Counted from the first letter of the stretch, positions 13,101-28,000 are shown. The stretch: 64,000 bases of DNA from Timema cristinae (GCA_039000515.1 JBCFYV010001001.1:14541925-14605924), one strand, 5' to 3'. A program made the numbers and translations. The notes: generated by a model not told the origin, from the letters alone.

Positions 13101-16100
13101 AAAAGCGCTTGCAAGGCCTTAAGTATAATATCTAAATCAAATGAAGGCATAATTTTTTAATGTTATTTTAAAAAAACGAAAGAGGGTGTATTTAGTGAAA
13201 GGATACCATTGAAACCCGTTCAGTAGCAAATCGGAGCAAATAATTCACGTGGCTTTGTTTACATCAGGTCTCAGCTTAGGGTAAATAAATAGTAGTAAGA
13301 AACTAATTAAAATAGATGGTTTTTCATTCCTTTTATTGGAAGATATTCGGGCTTCTTGTTAGCCTGGCTATACGGTGGCACCGTTGTCCCTTATAAAACC
13401 CGATCCAAAAACTATGTTTAAATGATTCCTCAATGATCAATAAAAGTATATATTCATTAAGTAGATATAAAAAGTTGGTATTATCCTGGATAGTAAAAAT
13501 CGTCGTAAAAAAAGAGAATGTCCTTTATATAATGAGGCCATGGTTATTAAAAGAAAAATAGTCAACTGCTACATCTGTCTACCAACAGAACTCTTGACAA
13601 CACAAAATAAATAAACAATATTAAATGAATTACAATTACTACAATAATGATATTGAATTGGGCTTAGTTTTAAAATAACATTTTTACATTTAAACCCTTA
13701 CCATACTCAATAAACTCACCTGTAACCACTTTTGTATGGAAAAGATGGTATGTAAGCTTAACGTATTGGAGGATATTTTTAACACACTTTACACTTCGAA
13801 GTAAGTGGCCCAGCTATGTCTTTCTCAAAGAACTCCCACAACCCAAAGTTTTTTTTTTAACTTGAGCAAGGCATGGTGAACATTAAATTTGCTTTATTTT
13901 GCTAAAAAATTACTTATTATATACATTTAATAGTAATAAAATCTAGTATATATACTAGTTACCGGACCTAAGATCACCAAGCTGAATTATTGAGCGAGAC
14001 AAAATAATTTATCCATTATTATCCAACTATTCGAATTGTCAAATTGTATTTTATATTTTTCAAAGAACTTAATATTTTAATCTGATATAAAACCTGTTAT
14101 GTTATCATTTCATTCCAGAAATATTTCTGTAATAATTCATAATTTTATTTTCTGTTTTGTCATCATATTTCAAGTGTTGCTTCACAATACCCATATTAAT
14201 TTTATATCATATGAGCATGCCTTATTAGATAGGGTTTATTCAAAGATTTATTTTTCCACGATGATTACAATCGCTATATAAATGTCATGGTGTAATTGGT
14301 TTATTTATCATAATGATAGGCATGGTAAATTTAAACATTGTAGCCCAGGTATAAATATTTTGTGTTGGTTGATGTCCAAGCCAAGAAGAATAATCTGGTC
14401 CAGGGAGTCCTTTGGTGTAAGTGTCCAACAATTATTTTAGAAAAACTTTAGGTAAAGTCCAAGGTTCCTGAGAGAAGGGGTTTTCGTATCACCTCTGAGC
14501 AGTTTCTGGGGATTTACTTATTTAATAAAAAATCTTCCTACATCAGAAGATAAAAGGGGTTGGTAGTTGGCGCCCAACAATATATTTAGATTAAATTAAA
14601 TTCATATATTCACATAACATAAAACAATATATTTCTTTCTCCTACAAAATGGTGAAAGGAAAGGAAAACGATCTGTCAGGTTGGCGAAAGGTCAGTTCCC
14701 CCTTCACAGGAAGAGTTGGTTTCGGAACACGGTGTTTCATGGATCAACTATTTGGGTGAAAAATAGGTAGGCATTTGAATTCTCAGAATAACGTTACGTT
14801 TTAAGTTCTCCCCTCGTCTTCCTAATATTTTGTTCTGAGAATTAGGCACCCAGACTTAGGAGTGACACTCCGATAGCAATGTGAATAACAATCGATAGTG
14901 TACGATATTTAAGAATATCGATAGTTTACCATCCCTTCTTTCAAGTTCTTAATGCCAAAGTAAAAAATATCTTTTATATTTAATTATTCCTTCGGTACTT
15001 TTGTTTCCTCCAATCTACAAATACTATATATAATAAATTAAGCTGGTTGATTGCCAAAGGCCGTGTGTTTAAGTTGAACATCATTTTGGATTGGGACGGT
15101 TCTCCATTTCTAATGTAGCGTAATGATGAACCATACCTAGCCCTTTGTCTATCCTATTCAATTTACATGGCATAGCCAGTGATCGCTTATATTATACTAC
15201 ATCATAAAGATCAATGGGCATAGCTAAGATAGATACTGTATGTATTGCAAGGAGATAAGTATGGTTACAAGACAAAATAAACTTCCTGAGATTTATTTTA
15301 ACATCACAATGAGAAAATGGTTTAAAATCAGTTTTGCGATTCGTTATAGTTTTCCAAACTTCACGAATATTCAAGCATGTCTCATGACTTGAGTTTTTTT
15401 TTAAGCTCAAAGCTTTTGTAATCAAAATCGCTATTGAAAGCAGTAGGGTTTAAAACCTCTTTTATGAAACTCGCTTCCCCAAAATATAAATTTTTTGAAA
15501 ATAAAAAAACTGCGGTGATCATGTATATTATTTGCTTATTTAACTTTAGTTACAAATGTACCTTAATCCCACCAAGCTATTAAGAAAAAATGTAAATTAT
15601 ACTAGCCATTCAACACCCTTTAGTTCTGGGTAGAAGATTATACCCATTTCTTTTAGAACATCTTTTATTTGAGGAAACAGTTCTTTAATCACCCAAGTAA
15701 CTTGCTTTTATTTAGCCAAAGAATATACACGTGAAAAAGTTGCTCTCCACAAAGTGACAATCCAGTTATTCTATGTATGAAATAAAGTGTTTAAGCAAAC
15801 AAAATTGAAATAAATAAAATGATAGAATAGTAGGAAAATAAAAGTGAAACACTAAACATATTTATACACACTTCAAATATTTCAATGATATTAATAGCTT
15901 CTTCCTTGGGTAGTAGTATTAAGCTAAACAGATGTCTTCAGTGTTGCCAATTTGATCAGGAAAGATGAAAATTTTCTATTGGTGTTAAAAATCTCTAAAG
16001 GTTTCTCTATTACTCTGTGGATGGCTAGGTGGTACTAGTGTAGCCACTGGTTAAAATTAATTATCCAGTATGCAGTTACTCTGCGAATTCTAAACAATCC

Positions 16101-17700
16101 TCAATTTAAGTCTATTAATGCTTTTAAGGATTAGAGGGTAAAAATGGATAAACTTAATTTAAGATACCTACCTATTGCTGCTATCTGTTAGAAAAAAACG
16201 ATACTTTTATAACGCATTTTAGATTATGGTTAAAATGGGTATTTGTCACATTTTAATTAATTTTTAAAATAAAGTATTTGCCGGGGTCCTTATGAGGTTT
16301 TGATATAAATAAAAAGTTGTTGTCCTGATACTGTGACTTCCTCCATTTTTCTCTTGTACCCTTCAATTATTAAAACAACCATTATATTCTCAATGATTAA
16401 ACATTTTTCACACAGATTGGGTACGAATTGTACACTGCAATTCCAAAATGATGGAAACTTGTTACCATAATCTGTTTAGACATCATGAAAGAAAGTCAAA
16501 TGGATGCATGTCAATTTAAGAGCACCATATATAGTTATTTTTCGATTGGACCAATTTTTTTTCTAATTTAGCAAATATAGATGTTTTTGTAGTTGTTCTA
16601 GGTTATAAGCATGGTTAAAAAAAATTCCTATTCACTTGAAAAATCGTTTAAGCTGTGACGTATATCATCCACAGTCTTATGCCACTGGCAAGGTTTGTCT
16701 CAAACATAGCCCTCTCAATTTGCTCCACTCCTCTCCACACTCCATTCAGCCACCTGTCCGTGTCTCTTCTCCCCACATCCTCTTCCCTTGTCCATATCAC
16801 CCCAATCTCACCTTCTTAACCTATCTTCAGGTGTTAGTCCATTTTATCGCACCCTGTACATTATTGCAAAAAATGACAGCATTTTAACATAAATGTTTAC
16901 ATTAACTATTTCATAACTTTCAAATCAAATTTGAAGCCAAGTTGTAAACACATTCAACCTTAACAGTTTTTCATTCAACTTTCTTACTATCTTAATTTTA
17001 TTCACCCTTATAACTTCTTGATACTTCCACAATTACACATTGTTTTAATTTTCACAATTATTCTTTTTAAATATAGACACTTCTCTAACATTACTTTTAT
17101 TATTTTACTTAAAAACCTCTCCATTGTCAATCAAATGTTTCCACAATTTTCCAATTTTTTTTTGTTAATTATCTTTATTAAATGAGCCACTGAAATGTAT
17201 TGAGGTAGTTCAGGATTTGTCACTTTGAAGTATAAACAATGCTTATAGACTCAACATAGCCAATTGTCCCCGTCCTTACATGGTTTCTCAACGGAGGTAT
17301 GTATATTAATGGGATGCGGGGATAGTAGTGCTCGTCATGACCAAGAGTGATGGGAGAGGAGGAGTAAGATCATGCATGACATCACACTACAATTAAGCAT
17401 ATTAGTCAGAATTATTTGTTAATAATTGACTTTGATCGTTGAAATTTGTGAACACATATATAAATGTTTCAATAAAAGGGTTATATAGGTTCTACAATTA
17501 AAAATACTATTTTAATAGAAGGGGGTGGGAGCCGTGATAATGTGACTTAATATTAGGAAGAGGGGTTTACAATTGTGACAAGGGGGAAGAGAGAGTCCAA
17601 AATTAGAGTGACATAGTTTATGGACAACCCCTATGAGAGAGCCCAAAATTAGTGTGATATAGTTTATGGACAACCTCTATATAGCATTAACCTCTTGCCA
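13101..17700. other. Intergenic stretch without a supported gene
   Basis: AT-rich sequence between the KLHL start and the COG6 3' end. It holds the dispersed repeat at 15795 and a weak LTR-element hint near 14562 (tggcgcccaac, resembling a tRNA primer-binding site). Open frames of 60-83 codons match nothing I recognise. Confidence 0.6.
15795..15910 (-). repeat. Dispersed repeat (same family as 18885), diverged
   Basis: Minus strand carries GGAAGAAGCTATTAATATCA then TTGAAATATT, followed by the same tail (taaaatgatagaat..aggaaaat on plus). Confidence 0.5.
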
Positions 17701-17769
17701 AAACCAGAGGCTTGTACACAGGTAAACCACCGAGCGCCATAATCAGTAGAACCCCTTGACACCAATCAG

Positions 17770-18030
17770 CTATGCCTCTAAGCATATTGTGGTCATATTC
17801 TTGGGAACACTGTAATCGAATTGCTAAGAAAAAGCCCCACACACACCCTATCTCATGGGGCGAGCGGAGCCCCTCCCATGCTAAAGCGATAAGGAGGAAG
17901 TCTGAGACTCAGCCTAAGGATTGTCAAAGTATTACCCCAAGTTACTCAGCGAGGATCTCGAGGCAGCGTCTGGACCATCTATCCTTGGTTGAAACCTGGA
18001 ATGCACTACCAACCACTTAGTGGAGAGACC
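17770..18030 (+). other. Possible LINE C-terminal scrap
   Basis: An 82-codon frame ends RQRLDHLSLVETWNALPTT. The V..WN.LP ending is common at LINE ORF2 termini. Evidence is weak and the rest is unrecognised. Confidence 0.25.
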
Positions 18031-18194
18031 AGTGACAACCCTCTTGTCATCTCCCTTTGCCATGCTACAGATATCTTACAGGTTAGCCAGACCAAGTGAA
18101 GAGGAGGTACCCTGTGCAAATTTTATTGCTTGATGTGTAAGAGCATAACTCAAAGAGGAGTACCACCCTCTCCCATCAGGACGACTATGTGATT

Positions 18195-18335
18195 ATATGC
18201 AATTACCTGTCAGTCCAGTGTCAGCCAGGTAAAGTGTAAACTGTATCCTCTTTTAATTGTAAAACCCATATTGTGTTCATTCCTTTAATTTGTTCTTATC
18301 CCTCTTTTCTGTGTCTTCTTCCATATATTATAACA
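18195..18335 (+). repeat. Repeat family R2, 3' fragment downstream of COG6
   Basis: Shares gtaaagtgtaaactgt, attgtgttcattcctt and cttcttccatatatta, then runs into the (ATA)n tail of the SINE at 18346. Confidence 0.5.
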
Positions 18336-18345
18336 ATAATAATAA

Positions 18346-18740
<395 letters not shown>

Positions 18741-18884
18741 CACAAAGTCTAGAAAACCACCCAGCCTAAATATAGAGTAATAGAAAAAACATTCAGAGAA
18801 TTTCATCTCCATTAGAGAAGTTTTCATCCATACCAGTCAAGTTGGCATCACTGAAAACAACATCCTGTTCAGTCTACTACTACT

Positions 18885-19035
18885 TCCTGAGGAAGATGCT
18901 ATAATAGCATCAAAATATTGATGTGTGTGTAAATATGTGTTAGTGTTTTTTACTTTTATTTGTGCTCTACCATTTTCCTAATATTCTATCATTTTATTTA
19001 ATACCAATTGTTTTTGCTCAATGCACTTTATTTCA
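18885..19035 (+). repeat. Dispersed repeat with hammerhead-ribozyme-like core, overlapping COG6 3' UTR
   Basis: Begins CTGAGGAAGATGCTATAATA (18887), where CTGAGGA is followed by a GATGCTA/TAGCATC hairpin and then CAAAA (GAAA in a sister copy). Then comes a conserved tail with gtaaatatgtgttagtgttt and gtttttgctcaatgcactt. Similar tails end Penelope-like elements in other animals (from memory). Confidence 0.6.
19027..19032 (-). terminator. Poly(A) signal candidate of COG6
   Basis: AATAAA on the minus strand, 21 nt after the COG6 stop codon. It lies inside a dispersed repeat (18885-19035). Two further minus-strand AATAAA hexamers follow within the same repeat, near 18993 and 18955. Confidence 0.5.
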
Positions 19036-19053
19036 TACATACAATCTTGTTTT

Positions 19054-22000
19054 TTAAAGAATCAATTGATGCACATCGTCTGGCGTTCTGGGCATCAATA
19101 ATTCAGGATTTTGGTAACGATTTTCTGGATTATGTACCGCTTCATAAAGTTGTTTGTAAATGGCAGCAATTACTTCAAATGATCTTCGTTGCACAATGGA
19201 TCTGTGAGTACCACTAAGAAGAAAACCAATTTGTTGTAACATCAACATATCTGGCATCACTAGGAAACTGTCTAGTTTGCTCTGAAAAACAAAATACAAC
19301 TATTTCAGATACTGTCATTTTTTTAAAGGATAGATAGAATAAAAATTAGGGTTTACTTTGGGTATTAAAGGTCAAGGTTTTTTTATTTTGAGTCTATATC
19401 GGGCGAACGTTTCGTAAGGTTTCCTAATAACAAGTCTATCTTGAAATCAATAATTAACCATTTTAAAACTCAATCATCCAAATGAAAATCACAAGAATAA
19501 AAAAAAATGTTTTCATATATTTAAAATAAAATGATACATTAGTTTTTAATTCACTTAATAATAATTTATTTAAACAAAGGAAAAATGGCACCAAACGACT
19601 ATATAAAATTAAACTTCGAAAGAAGGATAGAAGGGCAAGCGCACATACTTATGAGAAAAATGTGGGTCTTAAGGTTCACTACTTAAACACAACAAAACAC
19701 ATAAATATGTAGGTACCCTGAAAATGGTAAAGAATGATAGAACAATTAGATAGAAACACGTAAAAAGAACATAAAAGGACAAACACATGAAATGGACATA
19801 GGATGCAAGTGTATGTGTGTGTGTGTATTCACATACTATGTCCATTTTTTGTGTTGGTCCTTTGTGTTCCTTTTACATCGTTATTTACCATTTTCCTTTT
19901 TCTCCCTTTTGTGTTATTTGGTTTCCTCCTTTAAGAAGTTGTGTTGTGTATTTCACACTACTGCCTGATGAGTTCTGATAGAATAAAACCTAGGTCAGTG
20001 GATTGGTCGGAGATGATCGAATTTCTTAAAATGGCAGCCATTACCTCTTTGTCCAATGGCAGCAATGTAAAGTGTGAGCTGTGTTCTTACTTTCATTGTA
20101 AAAGCCATTTTGTGTTCGTTCCTTACCTGTATATGTTTCAATCCACCTCTTCTATACCTTCTTCACATATAATACAATTACTTTAAAAAACAAAACGAGG
20201 TTTTCCTGAAAGAGATTTATTTAAGTTTGCTTACCAAAAAATTCTTCAGATTTGTATGCTCCATTCCTGGAATAGAAGATAATGTTCCCTTCCCTTGTTC
20301 TTGAAGAATTGTATAGATTGGACCCAAATTCAAATTAGCGACTAGGAAGCTTGCTTGTTCTGAAGTCAATGTATCAAGCTGAGCATCAGATTGGGCCTGT
20401 AAACAAAATATGTATATATAGTTATCACCAAATTATATTTTCAAGTGACATTTACTTTTTCGCCATGGAGGGTGACACATCACTTAAGACCCTGATTCAT
20501 GGGACATACTGTAAAATGACTGAGTTCCACTAAATAAAAAGTTGTACTACAAAATTAAAAGTTAACAAATAACACGCTTTTTTTTGAATAAAAATTGTTA
20601 AAAAAATCAATTCAAACTCAAGTGGTATATTGCTATAGGATAAAAAAAAATGGGGCTGAATTTATCATTGATAGCAGTGTAAAGTGCGAACTGTGTTCTT
20701 CTTTACAAATTTTAAAAGCCATTTGTGTTCACCCCCTTTTATATATTTCTATCCACCTTTCCTGTACCTTCTTCCAAATATAATACAATTGCCTCATAAA
20801 GCGAAAAAAGGTTTTCCTTATAGAGATACCTATCATTCTTAAATCAAGAATAATAGCATGTGGCCACAACAGAGCTGCCATAAAATCCAGATCAAACACA
20901 TATTTTATTTCTTTACCAATGTTATTCATTTAATGGAAATACATTTTTTAGAATTTGGAACTTTGATTTGTTATTATTAATGCAGTTTAGAGGCGCATCA
21001 GCATATACAGGTCATTTGTGCCTTTTTTGATTTTTTATATGAATAGAAAGAAAAAATAAGGAAAAAATGATGACATATGTCACTTAATAAAATACGTAAT
21101 ATTTTTAATATTGCAAATTAATTTAAATCAACATAATTTACCATTATTTGCATAAAAAAGACACACCAAGTCGATTTGGTAAAAAAAGATCCAATTTTGT
21201 GCGTATATGCTACATTAAAAATGCTATGATGAACTTTACAAATATCTTATATTCATTTTGATTCACTAGTAAAAGTGTTTGTCGTAAGTCATAGTCAACT
21301 ATAAGTTTTTAATATTGTGAAGAAATATTTCATTTTACCTGTAACCTTTCTAATCTGTCATCCATGAACTCATATAACGAGAGTGTGGACTGCATTTGGT
21401 AGATACAGTTGAGAAGATAGACAGCCATATCTGTAGTGGGCAGAGAAGAAGCACTCTCATTCACAGATTGAATCAAAGGGTCGACTATACACCCAACAAT
21501 CTAAAAGAAGAAAAGTAACAAAACATATGCTATGCCATTAGGAACTTGAAAGATCATTGCCTCACTTACAAAAGTTTGCCACCTATCCCTCTCTTGAGCT
21601 GGTTCCATCCAGTCCACCGCATTACAAACTAAACCTATCTTGAGCTAATTACATCCAACCAACCTTATTATATCCTAATTTCTTTCAGGTATATTCTATG
21701 TTATCCTCCCTTCTGTGTCTAAGTATATCCAATGGGTTTGCCAGTCAATACCCTGAACATGAATATAGATTATTCCACTTGCACTGCATGTCCTACCCAT
21801 CATAATCTACAAAATTTTACTAACCTAACAATGTCTTGTGATGAATACAAGGTATGTAACTCATCATTATGTAGTCTCCTCCACCCCCCCACCCCAGTAT
21901 CGTCATGCTTTTTTGGATCAAATAACTTCGTAAGCACCTTATTTTACAAAAAATATAGCTGAACTTTAAAAATCTACTTTATAAATAAAATCACATATGT

Positions 22001-25000
22001 TTGTAATGAAAAGCTAATATTCTGTGACATGATGCAAATGAAAGATACTTGAAAGGGGCTTAAATCCTGGACTTGTGCCTTCACAAGCTACTGCTGCTTT
22101 ACCAGCTCATGTTACAAGGTGTTTATTTATATCCATAACACAACTTTAGTGCTCTCTTAAGAATATTTAGGAATGATAAGGCTTCCAAAAGTTTGTTTAC
22201 CCTTTCAAATGATGAATTAATGGCCAAGGACTGGATGTTATGCCTGTCCTAGTCTTAGGTTAGATTATAAGGCATATGAAGCTACGACGGGCCTAGTAAA
22301 CTGGCAGTGGAAAATATATGGCTTGAATAAAAATAGTGACCCAGGTCGTGGCTGGAAACAGTCATGGATGAAAAATCTCAATTTTGACCTGAGATTCTGG
22401 AGTTCACCCAGAGGATTTCCATTTTAAAAGAATATTTTTGCAAAAAGGTTTAAAATATTTTAGCACATTTAAACATAATGTGACTTACGCAAAGCAACTT
22501 TCTAAAAGAGGAAACCAAAAACCACAAAAGGAAGGAAAAAGAAATTAGTAAAGTTTACTTTTTTCTCCCTTTGTGTATTTTAGTTTGTTTTTTTAAGAAG
22601 TTACATTGTGCTGTTTCATACTCCATCCTGATGAGTTCCAATATAATGAAATCAAGTCAGGGAATTGGATGTTAACGGTTGATTTTCTTAAAGAGACAGC
22701 CATTTCTTTTTGTCCAATGGCAGCAACGTTAAGTGTGAACAGAGTTCTTCTTTAAATTGAAAAGCCTAATTGTATTTGTTACCATTTATAGGTTTCTATT
22801 AATCTTTCCTGTACCTTCTACAAATATAACAAAATGTACCTTGTACAGCGAAAAGAGTTTTTATTTGTTAGACACATAACAATAGTTGATATTAGTGATT
22901 ACATAATAACACATTACTAAACATGTTTAATGTTTATAGGTCCTACTACAGTTTAGCTTACCTGTACTATATCATGTTGCCTTCCCTGATTCATAGTGGC
23001 AACAGCTAAAACTTCTTTCAGCAAGTTGATGAGTTGGGACACCCGTGGACTTGGAGACAGGTCTGATGGCGGCGCTTCCACTTTCTCACTCAACTCTCTT
23101 TTCACTTCATTCTCTAGAGTGAGGAGGAATGTTTGATAACAAAGCTTCTCCAGGTCAATGAGTGTGGACTCGAGCAAGCTGGTCCCCACAACCTACAAGA
23201 ACACACCATACAATATTATGCCAAAATGAGGTGCAGAGGTTACTGATAGAGAGAGATGTATGAGTACTTGAAAACTTGGGTTTGAGTCAAGTTTTAGTAG
23301 TTTTTTTAATACCGTGTCTTACTACTCATTTGGGCTATATGCTTATGTACTAATTACTCTAATAGGTTATAGACGAGGAAGGTTGAATTTAGAGGAATGG
23401 TGCCTGCATTTGTGTGGAGGCAGAGTGGAAAACCGTTCAAGGAAAACCTTCTCAGTACCCTCGAACAGGATTCAGACTCCGATCTCCTTGTCATCAGCAG
23501 TCTAGTCTATTGCGAGTGTGAAGCCTTTAAGACAATGTGGACAGCAAAGTAGGTTTAAAAAAATATCATTCAATTTTAAGATAGTATTTCTTATTGAACA
23601 GAGTCCCTTAGTATTTATTTTGGTCTGATTAAAAACTACTTATGTAGATATATTTAATTTTAAAGTTGTGCGAAATTCCTTTTTCAATCTGGAGCAAAGT
23701 ATAAGTAAACAATATGAAATAACATATCTTTGAAGCAGGGTCAAAGTTTGAATATTAAAAAAAAAGGTTGGAATTATGTATTTTATTTTGCATGGACAAA
23801 CAACATTAAACATATTAACATAATTCATCCTGGGTCGATAAATTAAGTTAATGTCACGACATGTAGCTATTAATTTAGATTTTTGTAAATGAATATTAAT
23901 GTGTAATGTAACAAAATTATAAAAAATGAATTTAACTGTGTTATTTAACTTTAAATATTTGTATTGGTGAAGTTTTGTAATAGTCAAATACAGAATAGTT
24001 CTCTCTAAATCAAAGTTGAAGCTAATTAATATCAAAGTAAAGTTGAAGTTTTCGAAACTTCTATTAAATTAAGTTAAAAAACCTTAGTTATTATCATTCT
24101 TAAAAACAAATATTTGTGTTCATGGTTTATGCATGGATCTATCACAGAAATAATTTTTTAAATATACGTAGTATAAATATTGAACCATGTGTTTTGAATG
24201 TGAATAAAACTCTATATAATTTATTCTCTATTTGAACCCTTCTCTAAATTGCTTCGATGACCACATGGTCTACTAGACTGCCAAAGATGGGGAGATCGGG
24301 TGCACTGAGGTTTTTTTCCCTAAATGGTTTTCCACTCTCCCTCCACACAAATGCAGGTGCATTTCCTCTAGATTAAACCTTCCTAATCCCTAACACATTA
24401 GTGTAATTAGTATACAGGCGTATTACCCGAATGGGTAGTCAGATGTGTTGCTAAAGAAACACTTCTCAAAGAGAAAAAATTCTTTTCGCACATCCCTAGT
24501 TAATGAGAATAAAAAAAAAAAATTAGTTGACTCATCTACTTGAGAGAAATGCAACTATTGAAGGAAAGCAAGTCATGAATTATCACTATATAATGGTAAT
24601 TTGATTCTGCTAAAAATGAACATATATTGTAAATTGATTGTCTCATTCCTGAATTTTATAATAATTAAAACAATCATGCTCATTTGGTTTGTCAATGATG
24701 TCAGAATTCAAACTCCAACTGAAGGGGGGGGGGGGGGGGCTGTACTTGGGGTGATTTTTCCTAAACAGTTTCCCCCTTCTCGATTCACACAACCTCCCTC
24801 ACAAGTGTAATTAAACGTGGATAGCCCGGACGAGAAGTAGGATTCAGAGAAAATAATAATTTTAAAAACTATGATATGAACACTTAGTCAAGATAGTTTC
24901 AAAGACAAAAATTGGGGTCCAGCTCTGTAAAAAGTTGGCAACCATTGTATTAAAACCAAATAAAGAACCCAATTTTACTATAGGATCACCATTATACTAT

Positions 25001-28000
25001 CCAACCCATATTAATAATATTTAAAGAAGAATAGTAAGTTGATCTAAGCTTACCTGCACAATGACTTGTTTATAGAACCGAGCTAAATTAGTGACACCGT
25101 ACAACACAATGGGACCAACTTCAAAGGTGAGTATCTGCTCCATACGAACTCTCAATGGGTGACAAACTCCTTCAGTGATGTTAGACAATGTTTGTTGAAT
25201 ATGTTCAGATACATCTAGAACAAAGACAAACAATAACAATCAAGTTGTGTTTAAAAAGTCTTGTGAGAAAGGGATCTAATGGTTACAATGAATTTTTTTC
25301 TTTTAATGTTGTTATTTAATTTAATTGCAACACTTTCACTTTCTAAATATTTGAAAGCTATGACTCAGATATGGGAAATCATGATATTTAGGTAAATTCT
25401 TGATTCTTTATATATTATTATTATTATTATTATTAGCACCGCGTCTTACTACCCATTCGGGTTATACGCACTTACGCTAATGTGTAATGGTAGGGTGATT
25501 GTGAGATGAAATGGAGGACCTACAGTTTATCGTGGAATCCGAACCATCGGTGGAGGCCTGGCATTCCACACATTCACAAGATGTCTTGTCAGAGGTGAAG
25601 GAAGGGTTTGGTAATCAGATAAATCTGTGCCGGGACGAGGATTGAACCCCGGCCGCCAGCACAGAAGTCTGACACCTTACCCTGATTCTTTATATAAAAG
25701 TATAAGTTGAGGATAATGAGTGATACATTTTGACATCTAGTTATGATGGATTACAACGCAAAGCTATTATAGTTGATAATAAGGTAGCTCCTCCTCATAA
25801 TCATCATCATCATCATGTTTCCAGCCTGTGGCCGATTAGATAATTACGGTAGCTAGTGATCTTAATTTTTTTTTTTGCACTGAGTCTTACTACCCGTTGG
25901 GGTTATACATTGGCAACTTAATTGCTCACACATATGTAGCTATTGGCATTTTACATTATTTACTCGAGTTATTATTTTGTTTTGGCCACCGGCTTACTAG
26001 GCCTGTCATGGCCTACACGTGAGTAGCGAGGCTGTCGCTTATAGGTCCTCAGATATATCTAGTTTTGGTGGTCATCTTCCCTAACCTAGGCTATGGATGT
26101 TGACAAGGACTTAGCTCCTCATCACCAACCCTAGCACTCTCAACCCAACATACAAGCCCCGTTCCAGGCCTGTTGGGTTTAGCCTTGACCAGTCTCCTGT
26201 CTCTCGTTTGCACACGACCTGACTTCCACTGGGATTAAACCCAACCTTCACCAGGTTACTCAGATCCCTGGCTACAACATTTGGCGGCGAGATCAGCATT
26301 GCGGCAAAAGAAGGGCAGCAGAGAAGATATAGTGAGACGAGGGGAACAGGGAGAGGTTTTCTACAGGTATGTACGAGATCTACTATGGAAAAGAGAAGTG
26401 CCCTTGAAGTGTAAGGAAGTGTTGATTAGAGAATACTTCAGACCCATAGTTATGGATGCCGCATAAACTTGGACTTTGGATAAAAGAGGAACAAGGAAAA
26501 GAAGTCCATGGGAATGAAGTTTTTGAGGAGCATGCTAGCTGTCACCAGATGAGATAGGATTAGGAATGAAGATTTAAGGCCAAGAGTTGGGGCACATGAG
26601 ATAGTTGAGGAAGCAAGTATGAGATGGTATGAACACATAATGAGGATGGAAGGGGAGAGAATTCCAAGAAGAATGATGGATATGAAGTATGTAGGGAAAA
26701 GACCGCAAGTGAGACCCAGAAGGAAATGAGAAAAACAGATTGCAGTAAGTGTGCAAGTGAGAGGAAAGTGGAAAAAGAGGCTAGGAGAAAGAATGATGGA
26801 GGGGGATGGAGGATTTATACTTAAAAGACTTGGCCACAGGCTGGATAATGATAGTGATCAATGATTAATGGATGATGATTCTGGCAATTTCTACACGTTG
26901 TCACAGACTCTGCCTCAAAATATGAGTGAGAATGACCATGGGCATGGGACGATTCCTGGAAAGCTAAATGGTTAGACCATTGGGGTACTAAGCCAAAGGT
27001 CCTGGGTTCAATTCCTGTGTCCAGGTGTCATTTTTCAATTCAAACAATATCTCTAGTTATGTTCATCTCTTCTTAAGTCAACAATCCTAAGGTTGGTTTG
27101 ATATGATTTCTATCCATCCAGAGCTGAACATGCACTCAACTCTTAAGCTGGTTAGTGATGCCTGCACCATCTGGTAGAATACCATGTAGCAGGGGTGTTC
27201 AGGGAGTGTGGTGGCTACCTGTTGCCTTCCACATAAAATTTTTATGAGCATGCACAAAAAGGCCTACCAATTTTTCCGGAAAGGTATTTTCACAAATTTC
27301 CAGGATGCTTTTACATGCCGCACGGATTTACTTCCTCTTGAAGAAAGTCGCGCTATGGATTTTTATCGCTCAAGAAAAATCCGTCAACCCCAGATGGGTG
27401 TGAACCCAAGAACATCGAATCCTGAGGTGAGCACACCATTGAGGTTGACAGTTATGTTCATAGGGCGCTGAAACTGTTGTTATTCCAGTTTTAAAAAGTG
27501 GACACTTACCTAGTTTTTGGCAGCCTTTCAGCAAGGTAAGCAAGTTTTCCTTCTCCCCTGGGATAAATTGATGCAACCACGCCAACATATCCCCAACATA
27601 GCGTTTAGGGTCATGAGCATGCATTTCTATCGGTTTTGGGGTTCCCCCGGGTCCACCCTGAGTCAAGGCATCTATGAAAGCTCGAACCAGCACCGATCTG
27701 CGTGATGTGCAATACTCATCCAACACGTACCTGCAAATTTTCACTGAATTAACACCGTAATATCATTTAATGTCTGCTGACAGTAGGTGTGTGAATCAGC
27801 ATTTTTTTGTTGAGAGAAGGTGTGTCCGACGGGTTTTACCAAAAAGTTTATCTTGTTTAGTGTCATATACAGTAGCTGCATGGCTTCTTTGGTGCTGACT
27901 GACAGATCACAGCTAACAGCTTTGAAAAGTTACCAGACTAAATTATGTATCCCTACGCCGAACCATATGATCTGCAAAAACATGTGTTTAGCAGCTGTCA

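Noticed and set aside
19008..19217. Plus-strand open frame over the COG6 last exon
   Set aside because: Antisense shadow of COG6 exon 10, whose minus-strand frame matches the family.
23640..24035. 131-codon minus-strand frame
   Set aside because: AT-rich low-complexity composition (I, L, N, K, Y), no domain and no splice context; chance frame.
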